64,000 nt of DNA from Candidatus Methanoperedentaceae archaeon (GTDB lineage: Archaea; Halobacteriota; Methanosarcinia; Methanosarcinales; Methanoperedenaceae): NCBI GenBank assembly GCA_003104905.1, contig PQAS01000055.1:107610-171609 (forward strand), in the 5' to 3' direction. A program made the position numbers and the translations under genes. Within the stretch, counting starts at the first letter, position 1, and the number at the start of each line of letters is the position of its first letter. A model generated the notes under the pieces. The model did not search any database. It saw only the letters and a program-made list of their open reading frames with translations, and was not told the origin of the DNA. This document shows, one piece after another, positions 8,501 to 16,716 of the stretch.

Positions 8501-10090
8501 ATGAATCTTAGACAACCCAATGCAAATGAAGCGACGCAGACATATAATCGCTCAAAAAGCGTATCCCCGATGTCGGGGATTTGTACACGGTGCATAGACG
8601 GATGCCGTGGAAATTGTGAAATCTTCAAATCCTCATTCAGGGGAAGAGAAGTAATATACCCAGGGCCATTCGGAAATATAACCGCAGGCGCGGATAAGAA
8701 TTATCCTGTAGACTATTCTCATCTGAATATCCAGGGCTATGCTGTGGGAGCATGGGGCCTTCCGGAAGGCGAAGAGGCAAATCCTGACACAGCCAGATTC
8801 CCGCATGTTAATACTGAGACCGAATATGGCTGGGATAGAAAAGTCAGAATGAAAATGCCAATTTTCACAGGCGCTCTTGGTTCTACTGAAGTCGCAAGAA
8901 AGAACTGGGAGCACTTTGCAGCAGGTGCGGCGATCTCAGGCATAACCATTGTTTGCGGTGAAAATGTTTGCGGCATCGATCCCGGACTTATTCTTGACAG
9001 CAACAAAAAGATAAAACAATCACCCGAAATGGATAGGAGAATTACAACTTATAATAAATATCATGAAGGTTACGGAGAGATCCTTGTCCAGATGAATGTT
9101 GAAGATACAAGACTTGGAGTTGCTGAATATGTCTCTTCAAAGCATAATCTTGATACCATAGAACTAAAATGGGGGCAGGGCGCAAAATGCATTGGCGGGG
9201 AGATCAAAGTAAACAGCATCGAGCGGGCAAAGGAACTAAAGAAGAGAGGATACATAGTAACACCTGACCCTGAAGAACATGCAATAATCGCCGCATATAA
9301 AGATGGCGCAATAAAGGAATTCGAGAGACATTCAAGACTCGGATTTGTAACAAAAGAAGGATTCATGGAAGAAGTTGACCGCCTGCGCGACCTTGGTTTC
9401 AAGAGGGTTACTCTCAAGACGGGCGCATATTCGATGGTAGAAGCGGCAATGGCCGTCAAATACTGCTCGGAAGCAAAGATCGATCTCCTTACAATTGACG
9501 GCGCACCTGGCGGAACAGGCATGAGCCCCTGGCCCATGATGGAAGAATGGGGTATACCAACATTCTATCTCCAGTCGCTTATATATGAATTCGCAGAAAA
9601 ACTCAGCAAGAAAGGCATGAGAGTACCGGATCTTGCCATGGCGGGAGGATTCTCAAGCGAAGACGGCGTATATAAAGCCCTTGCAATGGGAGCGCCATAC
9701 TTCAAGGCAGTCTGCATGGGAAGAGCACTCATGATACCCGGATTTGTGGGTAAGAATATCGGAAATTGGATAAAAGATGGAGATCTGCCCAAGACCGTTT
9801 CCGAGTTCGGAAGCAGACCGGAAGAGATCTTTGTGTGTTATGAAGAACTCGCAGATAGATTTGGAAGCGATATCAAGAACATGCCCCTGGGTGCAATAGG
9901 TATTTACACATATGCCCAGAAATTCAGGACCGGATTGCAGCAATTGATGGCAGGCTCACGAAGATTCAATCTCTCCACCATCGGACGCAATGATGTAATG
10001 GCCCTCACAGAGGATGCTTCTAAAGTTTCAGGAATTCCGTATGTTATGAATGCATATCGGGAGACTGCAGAAGCAATACTTGACGAATAA
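8501..10090 (+). CDS. FMN-binding glutamate-synthase-like protein (paralogue 2)
   Basis: The 529-residue product is colinear with the other glutamate-synthase-like protein in this region: the N-terminal Cys cluster CTRCIDGCRGNC, ENVCGIDP, the strand ELKWGQGAKCIGGE, and the FMN signature IDGAPGGTGMSPWPMMEEWG. By eye over half of the positions are shared. As in its paralogue there is no glutaminase domain. It stands alone, divergent from the nuoEF operon. Two copies either side of one electron-input module suggest alternative partners of that module or condition-specific forms. GGAGG precedes the ATG at ideal spacing. Reaction is inferred only from family. Confidence 0.85.
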   Translation: MNLRQPNANEATQTYNRSKSVSPMSGICTRCIDGCRGNCEIFKSSFRGREVIYPGPFGNITAGADKNYPVDYSHLNIQGYAVGAWGLPEGEEANPDTARFPHVNTETEYGWDRKVRMKMPIFTGALGSTEVARKNWEHFAAGAAISGITIVCGENVCGIDPGLILDSNKKIKQSPEMDRRITTYNKYHEGYGEILVQMNVEDTRLGVAEYVSSKHNLDTIELKWGQGAKCIGGEIKVNSIERAKELKKRGYIVTPDPEEHAIIAAYKDGAIKEFERHSRLGFVTKEGFMEEVDRLRDLGFKRVTLKTGAYSMVEAAMAVKYCSEAKIDLLTIDGAPGGTGMSPWPMMEEWGIPTFYLQSLIYEFAEKLSKKGMRVPDLAMAGGFSSEDGVYKALAMGAPYFKAVCMGRALMIPGFVGKNIGNWIKDGDLPKTVSEFGSRPEEIFVCYEELADRFGSDIKNMPLGAIGIYTYAQKFRTGLQQLMAGSRRFNLSTIGRNDVMALTEDASKVSGIPYVMNAYRETAEAILDE

Positions 10091-10169
10091 GGAATAAATA
10101 ATCGCAGGCGCAGATAGAATTCTGCATCTGCGGTCAATATTTTTTTTATATATTGCCTGATTTATACAA

Positions 10170-10469
10170 CTATCGTCCGCAGGAGTTTAACATTTCTTTC
10201 ATGTCATAAAATGCCTTGCAGAAAAAATTGCACGCAGAATTCAATTCTTCTTCCCCTTTATTCGTCAAAGAATAGAATTTATTCTCATCGGATTCTATCA
10301 AGCCCTTGTCCTTAAGCTCTTTCAATGCAGGATAAAGTGTTCCAGGGCTTGGCTTTACGCCTCTACGTTTTTCCAGTTCCTTGGATATTTCTGCCCCATT
10401 CATTTTATTCTTGCTCAATATCCAGAGTATAAGGTATGACAAAAAACCTTTCATATCGCAACAATTCAT
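10170..10469 (-). CDS. PadR-family transcriptional regulator
   Basis: This 99-residue winged-helix protein contains LSYLILWILSKNKMNGAEISKEL, then RRGVKPSPGTLYPALKELKDKGLI and the wing FYSLTNKGEEEL, the standard PadR pattern. The N-terminal MNCCDMKG is Cys-rich, hinting at redox or metal sensing, but this is speculation. GGAGG precedes the ATG. The left end of a TnpB element lies just upstream, so its original promoter may have been displaced. Confidence 0.88.
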   Translation of the reverse strand: MNCCDMKGFLSYLILWILSKNKMNGAEISKELEKRRGVKPSPGTLYPALKELKDKGLIESDENKFYSLTNKGEEELNSACNFFCKAFYDMKEMLNSCGR

Positions 10470-10500
10470 TGTGTCCTCCGAGGTGCAGGGGTAGAGAATA

Positions 10501-11226
10501 CCCCGGATTTCAATCCGGGGAAGAATCGTGCCTCTCCGCCATAATAATACTTTGCTCTATCATTAATCATATATACCGTCCTCTCGTAATGGGTTTTGAA
10601 TGGAAAAAACAATTAAGTTGAAACTGGATTTGCTCGAAAAAGACAAGGAAACGCTCAGGCAGACCATGACCATGAGCAACAAGGTTCTTAATGAAATCGC
10701 TGCTTACGGGTTTGAGCATCATATTTGCAGCAAAGTATCTGTTCACAAAGCTACTTATTACAATAAGCGGGTCTGCAATATCAATCTTCATAATAACAGT
10801 GTTACCCTTGCATCTATTAAAGGAAGGGTCAAAGGCGCATTTCCGATCCCTGAATATTACAAACAGTATCTTTCGTGGGAATTGAGAACTTCTACACTTA
10901 GCTATAACAAACAAAAGAATGTTTTTTATCTCCATGTAACGATTCATAAACAATCCCCTGAACCATCGGGTGACAGGGTTGCCGTTGAAGATTTGACGGG
11001 AATCAGGATGAATAAGGGGAACAGGAAGGGACATTCTTTCCGATGTTTGAAATGTGGTTTCCAAATTCATGCTGACCTGAACGCTGCCAGAAATATAGCC
11101 TTTATCGGTAAAACTGATATTGGTAGGCTGACTGTAACTCAGCCGTACATCGCATGTAATGATACCGGAGTTGGAATTTTGGTTGAACATAGTGATAATG
11201 GCCCGGTCTTTATAGACCGGGGTTAA
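10501..11226 (+). mobile_element. IS200/IS605-type (IS1341-like) element remnant with tnpB only
   Basis: A 9-bp-stem hairpin (10501-10520, CCCCGGATT/AATCCGGGG) lies upstream of a shrunken tnpB. An 8-bp-stem hairpin (11202-11221, CCCGGTCT/AGACCGGG) overlaps its last codons. Subterminal hairpins and the absence of inverted repeats or target duplication fit the IS200/IS605 group. There is no tnpA. Exact cleavage ends cannot be fixed from one copy. Confidence 0.65.
10600..11226 (+). pseudogene. tnpB: TnpB with several internal in-frame deletions
   Basis: Only 208 residues remain of a protein normally near 370-430. The N-terminus (MEKTIKLKLDLLEKDKETL to HKATYY) is intact. The protein then jumps to the wedge-like middle (IPEYYKQYLSWELRTSTLSY), to the RuvC-II region (AVEDLTGIR), and to the last zinc-finger pair with RuvC-III (CLKCGFQIHADLNAARNIA). 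The RuvC-I Asp region and the first CxxC are missing, so nuclease activity is very unlikely. The frame is nonetheless open throughout, which is unusual for simple decay. The 3' hairpin overlapping the stop is where TnpB guide RNAs usually arise, so a transcript could still matter. Confidence 0.8.
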
Positions 11227-11272
11227 AGTTACGAATAATATAATGGTTACAATGTATAAGAAGTTTATTTTG

Positions 11273-11330
11273 TATCGGATAACCGATATGTTTAAATAAT
11301 TGTAATGCCTATTATCGTATATCCGATAAT
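11273..11330 (+). promoter_or_regulatory. Promoter with twin TATCG-N6-CGATA operators
   Basis: Two inverted repeats of the same form, TATCG-N6-CGATA, lie at 11273-11288 and 11313-11328, with centres 40 bases apart. Between them is a good archaeal TATA box, TTTAAATAA (from 11291). The first repeat overlaps the BRE position and the second the expected start site. This arrangement suits a dimeric repressor. The gene served is the 44-residue protein just downstream. Confidence 0.6.
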
Positions 11331-11349
11331 ACGGAGGAGGTGAAATATA

Positions 11350-11484
11350 ATGAAAACAGAGGAATTCAAAATAACAAACAACGGAAAGGAGATCGCGACC
11401 ATCGAGTGTACGGACAGAGGATTCAGTGTAAAATGTACAGAAGAAGGCGCAAAACTGTGTAAAAGTTTCAAAGGATGCTGCTAA
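11350..11484 (+). CDS. 44-residue Cys-containing protein
   Basis: This short gene encodes 44 residues. It starts MKTEEFKITNNGKEI and has four cysteines in its second half (IEC, VKC, KLC) plus a terminal pair GCC. A very strong ribosome site (GGAGGAGGTG) sits before the ATG, a regulated promoter precedes it, and a terminator follows at once, so it is surely expressed. The cysteines could bind a metal or Fe-S cluster or act as thiols. I do not recognise a family. Confidence 0.75.
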   Translation: MKTEEFKITNNGKEIATIECTDRGFSVKCTEEGAKLCKSFKGCC

Positions 11485-11502
11485 AAGCAGCATCTTTTTT
11501 TT
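11474..11502 (+). terminator. Intrinsic terminator overlapping the stop codon
   Basis: The stem GATGCTGC/GCAGCATC with loop TAAAA is followed by eight T. The left arm contains the last Cys codons and part of the stop codon of the small gene. Confidence 0.85.
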
Positions 11503-11557
11503 ATGTCACATATTTTTAAAGTGAGTTTTTATATTCCTATCAACTATTACGTATCTC

Positions 11558-11860
11558 ATGGATATCCGGCTTTCCCGTCCATGCGTTGATGACCCTACCC
11601 GATATATTGCTGAATGTCATCTTGGAAAAAGATTGGTCATGGAAAAATTATGTGATATCCTGCGTCAGATTGGGGCCAAGGATTTAAAATGCTCGTTAAA
11701 TCTTGGTGTTGCACGTTTTGAACTTGAAGAAAAGAGTGTTATGTTATACCAGAGCGGGCGGGTTGATATCAGGAAGATCCATAACACAGAAGAAGCACGG
11801 ATCTTCCTTGAAAAAATATTTTCAATGGTCAGGGAAGCGCTCAGCGATATATCCTCTTAG
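11558..11860 (+). CDS. Conserved archaeal-type hypothetical protein, 100 residues
   Basis: The product begins MDIRLSRPCVDDPTRY and has alternating strands and helices, for example LNLGVARFELEEKSVMLYQSGRVDI followed by a helix EEARIFLEKIF. The pattern recalls half of a TATA-binding-protein-like fold, but I cannot confirm this. No signal or membrane segment is present. It ends 20 bases inside a convergent membrane-protein gene. Confidence 0.6.
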   Translation: MDIRLSRPCVDDPTRYIAECHLGKRLVMEKLCDILRQIGAKDLKCSLNLGVARFELEEKSVMLYQSGRVDIRKIHNTEEARIFLEKIFSMVREALSDISS

Positions 11861-12161
11861 AGAATTCACCGATCTTATCTTCTGTTTTCTGGACAAATAT
11901 ATCCATCTTTTTATCAAGATGAGATTCTACTCCCTGTATGTTTATCCTTAGTGCGCGCTCCTTGACATCAAGGGCTTCCTCAATATTTCTTAATCTATTA
12001 TCAAGCAGCAATATCATTGCCGCAAGAGAGCCTATCAAAAGAACAGCTGATAATATTATTACCGGATCGGAAACATTACCGAGACGTGTCAGCCATTTAA
12101 TAGTCAATACAACTGAAGACAGTGTCATAATCACTGCAAGTGAGATATCCTTAGTGTCCAT
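11841..12161 (-). CDS. Small membrane protein with coiled-coil tail
   Basis: The 106 residues contain two hydrophobic segments (about 8-26 and 33-52, the latter VIILSAVLLIGSLAAMILLL). A charged helical tail follows (RLRNIEEALDVKERALRINI and onward), predicted to be coiled coil in the cytoplasm. No known family is recognised. It is convergent with, and overlaps, the preceding gene. Confidence 0.6.
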   Translation of the reverse strand: MDTKDISLAVIMTLSSVVLTIKWLTRLGNVSDPVIILSAVLLIGSLAAMILLLDNRLRNIEEALDVKERALRINIQGVESHLDKKMDIFVQKTEDKIGEFSKRIYR

Positions 12162-12300
12162 TCATCCACCTCTGATTTTCCATAGTGATTATTCTTTTGC
12201 ATATATATATATTTAGTTGTACCATTAGCAGAGATACTATATACTAATAAAAAACAACGAACTATATACAAATTATTACGAATTCCAGTTGATTAACCAT

Positions 12301-14619
12301 ATGCACAAACCTGAACTACTGGCTCCGGTCGGGGGCAAAGAATCGCTTATAGCGGCCATCGAGAACGGAGCAGATGCTGTTTATTTTGGAGGAACGCTTT
12401 TTAGCGCCCGGAAATATGCATCTAATTTTACTAATGAAGAAATCGAATCCGCGATCGATTATTCACACATCAGGGGTGTTAAGGCATATGTGACCATAAA
12501 TACCCTGCTAAAGGATTCGGAACTTGAAACAGCAGGCCAATACCTGCAATTCCTGTGCGATGCCGGCGCCGATGCAGTCATAGTGCAGGATATTGGCATC
12601 CTGCGTTTACTGCGGGAGCAGCTTCCAATCCTTCCCGTCCATGCCAGCACCCAGATGACCATCCATAATCCGGAAGGAGTCAAGTTCCTTCAGGAAATGG
12701 GTGTAAAGCGCGTGGTCCTGGCTCGCGAAATGTCCCTGGGGGAAATCCGGAATATCAAATCGCAGACAAATATGGAAATAGAGACATTTATCCATGGCGC
12801 TCTTTGTTTTTCATATTCGGGCCAATGCCTCCTGAGCAGCATGATAGGAGGAAGAAGCGGAAACCGCGGATACTGCGCCCAGCCATGCCGGAAAAAATAC
12901 AGGACCGGCGAGATGGAAGGATATTTTTTAAGCACAAAAGACCTTAACATGAGCGGGCATATCGGCGCGCTGCTGGATGCCGGTATCGACTCTTTCAAGA
13001 TAGAAGGGAGGATGAAGCGTCCGGAATATGTTGCAGGTGTAGTGCGGGTTTACAGAAGACTTATCGACAGGTATCTGGACGCGCCGGGGGATTTTCGGGT
13101 CACAAAAGCTGAAATGCATACGCTTCTTCAATTATTCAACAGGGAATTCACAACAGGATACTTTTTTGGTAATCCGGGCAGTCAATTGATGAGCCCCAAA
13201 TACCCGCATAACCGTGGGACAGTGCTTGGAAAAACGGTTGATTATGATACAAAAGCAAAATTGGTTTCAATTGATCTAAAGTCCCCGCTAAGAATCGGGG
13301 ATGGAATAGGGATAGGAAACAGGGAAACGGGGATCACTGTAAAGAATATATACATTGGCAGCAAAATGGCCAGAGAAGCAGCTCCCGGTTCTCTTATCAG
13401 GATGCCTCTTGATATCGAGGTTTGCGAAGATGAAGATGTTTTTAAGACATTTGACAGCAAGCTCATGGCATCACTGGAAACCGGGCAAATGAATAAAATC
13501 CCTATAAAAATGTCATTTAAAGCAAGAATTGGTGAACCTCTTGGACTTTTGATCGATGATGGGGGAAATAGAATCACAATCAACAGGGATAAAGTCATTT
13601 CTGCAAAGACAAAACCCATTTCCAAAAGTTCGATCGCGCAGCATTTAATAAAGCTGGGGGGCACGATTTTTGAAGCAAAGGAATTGGATTTTGAACTTGA
13701 TAAGAATATTTTTATTCCTGTTTCCGAATTGAACACCATAAGGAGGCAGGGGATAGAAGAACTTGAAAAAATACGTGCCCGGAAATGGAAAAGACAATGC
13801 AGTGAACCGAAGATTTCATTTGTATCAAGAAAATCTGAAATCAGGCCGATTTTATCAGTTAACACCAGCTCTATTGGATCTTTTAAAGCTGCTGTTGATA
13901 ATGGGGCTGATGTTGTTTATATCGGGGGAGAAGAATTAGAGGTTCCGGAAGCTATTGAATATGCGCATAAAAAAGGTGTTAAGATATTCATCAGCACCCC
14001 GCGAATAGTAAAGGATTTAGAGAAGATCTTTGATATTGAACAGGAAGCAGCAGATGGTTTTCTTGTGGGGAACTCAGGTATTTTTCATCATCTTCGAACA
14101 AACCCCGCCAATAAGCCAATAGTTATTGATTATCCGATGAACGTTTTTAACAGGCTGGCACTTGATCATTTCTTGAATTCCAGCCTTAGAGTGACATTAT
14201 CACCTGAACTCACATTGAATGAAATAAGAAATCTTGTCTATTCAGGACCTGTTGAATGCATCGTTCATGGCTTTTTTCCGTTGATGGTATCCGAGCATGA
14301 TCTTGTCGGGGGCAGGAAATCCGGGGATATATTCCTGAAAGATGAAAAAGGTTTTAAATTTCCTGTCTTGAGAGACATGAATAACCGCACTTATGTAATG
14401 AATTCACGCGAACTATGCATGCTTGAATCCGTTCCGGAAATCATAAAAGCAGGTGTTAGCTGCCTCAGGATAGAAGCAAGAACCTACGATGCAAAGATGA
14501 CCGGAGAAACCACGAAAGAGTACAGGGAGGCAATTGAAGATGCAGTCAGCAAAAAGGAGAGGGATAAACGTTGTGTTCGGGAGCATACGACAGGACATTA
14601 TTTCAGGGGAGTTTTATGA
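12301..14619 (+). CDS. U32-family peptidase / RlhA-like protein
   Basis: This large (about 772-residue) member of peptidase family U32 opens KPELLAPVGGKESLIAAIENGADAVYFGG. The family signature spans ETFIHGALCFSYSGQCLLSS, followed by the second Cys pair in GNRGYCAQPC. U32 proteins include bacterial collagenase-like enzymes and the 23S rRNA hydroxylation factor RlhA; the Cys pattern suggests an Fe-S-dependent modification role as well as proteolysis. A second, degenerate barrel-like half follows residue 520 (GSFKAAVDNGADVVYIGG), which looks like an internal duplication. I chose the ATG over a TTG four codons earlier, because family members start immediately before the KPELLAP motif. Confidence 0.85.
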   Translation: MHKPELLAPVGGKESLIAAIENGADAVYFGGTLFSARKYASNFTNEEIESAIDYSHIRGVKAYVTINTLLKDSELETAGQYLQFLCDAGADAVIVQDIGILRLLREQLPILPVHASTQMTIHNPEGVKFLQEMGVKRVVLAREMSLGEIRNIKSQTNMEIETFIHGALCFSYSGQCLLSSMIGGRSGNRGYCAQPCRKKYRTGEMEGYFLSTKDLNMSGHIGALLDAGIDSFKIEGRMKRPEYVAGVVRVYRRLIDRYLDAPGDFRVTKAEMHTLLQLFNREFTTGYFFGNPGSQLMSPKYPHNRGTVLGKTVDYDTKAKLVSIDLKSPLRIGDGIGIGNRETGITVKNIYIGSKMAREAAPGSLIRMPLDIEVCEDEDVFKTFDSKLMASLETGQMNKIPIKMSFKARIGEPLGLLIDDGGNRITINRDKVISAKTKPISKSSIAQHLIKLGGTIFEAKELDFELDKNIFIPVSELNTIRRQGIEELEKIRARKWKRQCSEPKISFVSRKSEIRPILSVNTSSIGSFKAAVDNGADVVYIGGEELEVPEAIEYAHKKGVKIFISTPRIVKDLEKIFDIEQEAADGFLVGNSGIFHHLRTNPANKPIVIDYPMNVFNRLALDHFLNSSLRVTLSPELTLNEIRNLVYSGPVECIVHGFFPLMVSEHDLVGGRKSGDIFLKDEKGFKFPVLRDMNNRTYVMNSRELCMLESVPEIIKAGVSCLRIEARTYDAKMTGETTKEYREAIEDAVSKKERDKRCVREHTTGHYFRGVL

Positions 14620-15049
14620 AAGCGCCCTTTGCTTCTCGCTGTCCGCTATTCAATAATTCAATTGCTGTCTTTGGATTTATTATTTTGATATTACCATATT
14701 CTCTCAGTTCAAGCAAATGGGAATCGCCTGAAACAATATATGACGCTTTGCATGCAATCGCACATTCCAGTATTTTATTATCATCCGGGTCTGATTTTAC
14801 AACATCTACTTTGATCTCCGGATTTATCATTTCAGAGAACAACAGGATCGCTTCCATAGCTGAACTTATTTCTTGTATAGAGAATCCGAATTTCTTTCTT
14901 GAAATAACGTCTTCAACTTCGTCAATTATTTCTTTTGATATATAAAGTGAGTACTTTCTCCCTGCTTCATCAAGAAGCAGCGCAGGAATACTTCTTGTTG
15001 ATATCAAAGCAGAAACAAAGACATTCGTATCAATTACTAATCGTATCAT
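14603..15049 (-). CDS. PIN-domain toxin (COG1569 type)
   Basis: The 148-residue PIN domain has its first catalytic Asp in VIDTNVFVSAL, an acidic residue in IDEVEDVI, and the late pair DPDDNKILECA and VSGDSHLL. This matches the 'toxin component, PIN family' group, which act as ribonucleases. It overlaps its upstream AbrB-type gene by four bases, the standard antitoxin-toxin order, and its 3' end overlaps the end of the U32 gene by 17 bases. Confidence 0.88.
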   Translation of the reverse strand: MIRLVIDTNVFVSALISTRSIPALLLDEAGRKYSLYISKEIIDEVEDVISRKKFGFSIQEISSAMEAILLFSEMINPEIKVDVVKSDPDDNKILECAIACKASYIVSGDSHLLELREYGNIKIINPKTAIELLNSGQREAKGAFIKLP

Positions 15050-15324
15050 GCCTTTATTTTTCGCGCTCTATGTGCTCTTATCTCTATTTCTACATCTCTT
15101 TGTGTCAATCCCTTTGCTTCTGCTTCCTTACGAATTGGCGCCAACATGTTCCTTAAATTCTTCTCAAATACCTCAGGTTTAACTTTTTTCAAAAGAATGT
15201 TTTCACCTTTACTGAATAATATTAATTTATCCTGCTCTTTCAATCCAAGGGTTTTCAGTATCTTCCTGGGAATTACTATCTGACCTTTTGAGGATATAGT
15301 TACCATATCAATTGTAGCATTCAT
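15046..15324 (-). CDS. AbrB/MazE-type antitoxin
   Basis: The swapped-hairpin DNA-binding domain is at the N-terminus: MVTISSKGQIVIPRKILKTL, then EQDKLILFSKGENILLKKV. A helical tail of about 40 residues probably binds the PIN toxin encoded next. I chose the ATG giving MNATIDMVTISS, since the longer reading adds 25 atypical residues and runs across a perfect palindrome. Likely autoregulated through that palindrome. Confidence 0.85.
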   Translation of the reverse strand: MNATIDMVTISSKGQIVIPRKILKTLGLKEQDKLILFSKGENILLKKVKPEVFEKNLRNMLAPIRKEAEAKGLTQRDVEIEIRAHRARKIKA

Positions 15325-15325
15325 A

Positions 15326-15341
15326 GTAAGATATATCTTAC
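15326..15341. promoter_or_regulatory. Perfect 16-bp palindrome before the antitoxin gene
   Basis: GTAAGATATATCTTAC is self-complementary and ends one base before the antitoxin ATG. Autoregulatory operators in this position are the rule for AbrB-type toxin-antitoxin operons. On either strand ATATAT may also serve as part of the promoter, giving a nearly leaderless message. Confidence 0.55.
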
Positions 15342-15501
15342 TTATAAGACATAAACTTTTTTGGCGCCTGATTTGATTCAGACCCGATATAAAAGACAAA
15401 AGACATTAAAATAATTTTTCATATAAGAAACCTTATCAATACTGCAGTTCCTTTGGGTCGACCGGGATACTTGGTCAAAACGACAACTGAGGAATTTAAT
15501 T

Positions 15502-16614
15502 ATGAAATCAGGAAAATCAGCTACTGGCATTAATAAACCACTAATAACCATCATAATTTTGGCCATTGCTGTATTTGCAATTATGACAAACTACCTGCCT
15601 GCAAAGTGTACAAGCGGAGATTGTGTTATACAACCAACTCCAAAATCCAGACCAACTCCAAAAGTGACCCCTGTAATTACACATACTCCTGCCGGTAAAC
15701 CTGATCTTGGAATATTCAATAGGGAAAATGTAGATTTAGTAGATCACCCTTTAATGAAATGGCAAATAATAGCTTCGCCATCATTATTACTTAACTATTC
15801 AAGATCAAAAAGTGTAATTTTTAATATATGGTTAGATTGGTCAAAATCGAAATCTAAATGGACAGATATCGGGCCTGATGGATTTATTGAAAAGAGATTT
15901 GAGTTAGCGAATAAATATAAAAAAGATTATGAATACGCAGGATTCTTGCTTCAAGAGGAAATGTTTGGACCAATCGCCTTATCTGTCTCGAAAGAACCAT
16001 TAAACACATGGCAGCTGGAAGGTAAAGCAACATTCAATGGTGTAGAAGTAAAATTGTTAAAGACATGGATCATTGAAGACAGGCATAAAGAATGGAATCA
16101 AAGTTGGTGGAATGGATTAAAAGGCGGTACGTCTGACCCGTTGCTTAAAGAATGGGAAGAATATTATACCACAAATCTTTACCGGGCATGGAATGAATAT
16201 ATACATAAACTTGGCAAGAAAACTGCGGTAGTTGGCGTATTATCATTGCAAAATAAAGATTATGAGGATGATCTGGCATACTCAATGCCGGCATATAAAT
16301 ATGTGTCTGAAAATTATGATGCAATTATAGATTATTCATATCCAAATAAAACTTCACAGATTTCCTACTCTGCAAATAAAATAAAATTCATTAAATCAAA
16401 ATTCAAAGGTAAAATATTCTGGGTATTAACTTTTAATTTTCCAACAACGACTAACGGGGCTTCATGGTGGTCTCCGGAATTAGCACAATCCGAATTCAAT
16501 GCTGTTGCGCCGTATGCTGATGCAATTTTAACATACCCATTTGTAGATATGCATACAAGAACTAATCCATATCCGCAATATTTGATCAGCTTTTACAAAA
16601 AAAGATACGGATAA
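15502..16614 (+). CDS. Membrane-anchored extracellular protein, unknown
   Basis: The 370 residues start with a basic N-terminus and one membrane segment (ITIIILAIAVFAIMTNYL). A Pro/Thr linker (TPKSRPTPKVTPVITHTP) follows, then a globular domain of about 300 residues outside the cell. The domain is rich in Trp and Tyr and has barrel-like motifs such as GFLLQEEMFGPIALS, AVVGVLSLQ, YDAIIDYSY and ADAILTYPFVDMH. This resembles the TIM barrels of secreted glycosidase-like proteins, but no catalytic signature can be named. Codon use is more AT-rich than that of its neighbours, a possible sign of transfer. Confidence 0.65.
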   Translation: MKSGKSATGINKPLITIIILAIAVFAIMTNYLPAKCTSGDCVIQPTPKSRPTPKVTPVITHTPAGKPDLGIFNRENVDLVDHPLMKWQIIASPSLLLNYSRSKSVIFNIWLDWSKSKSKWTDIGPDGFIEKRFELANKYKKDYEYAGFLLQEEMFGPIALSVSKEPLNTWQLEGKATFNGVEVKLLKTWIIEDRHKEWNQSWWNGLKGGTSDPLLKEWEEYYTTNLYRAWNEYIHKLGKKTAVVGVLSLQNKDYEDDLAYSMPAYKYVSENYDAIIDYSYPNKTSQISYSANKIKFIKSKFKGKIFWVLTFNFPTTTNGASWWSPELAQSEFNAVAPYADAILTYPFVDMHTRTNPYPQYLISFYKKRYG

Positions 16615-16716
16615 AGCAGCTTATTTTTTAATCGAATGTTCCAAACTTCACACCACTGTATATATTAATGTGAATTAAATATAATTAATTGATAATTTTT
16701 GGATTTAAGGCCGAAT

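Noticed and set aside
12301-14619. U32 'collagenase' as the processing enzyme of the collagen-like protein
   Set aside because: The genes are about 9 kb apart with no shared operon, and U32 proteins are often RNA-modification factors. The name alone is not evidence.
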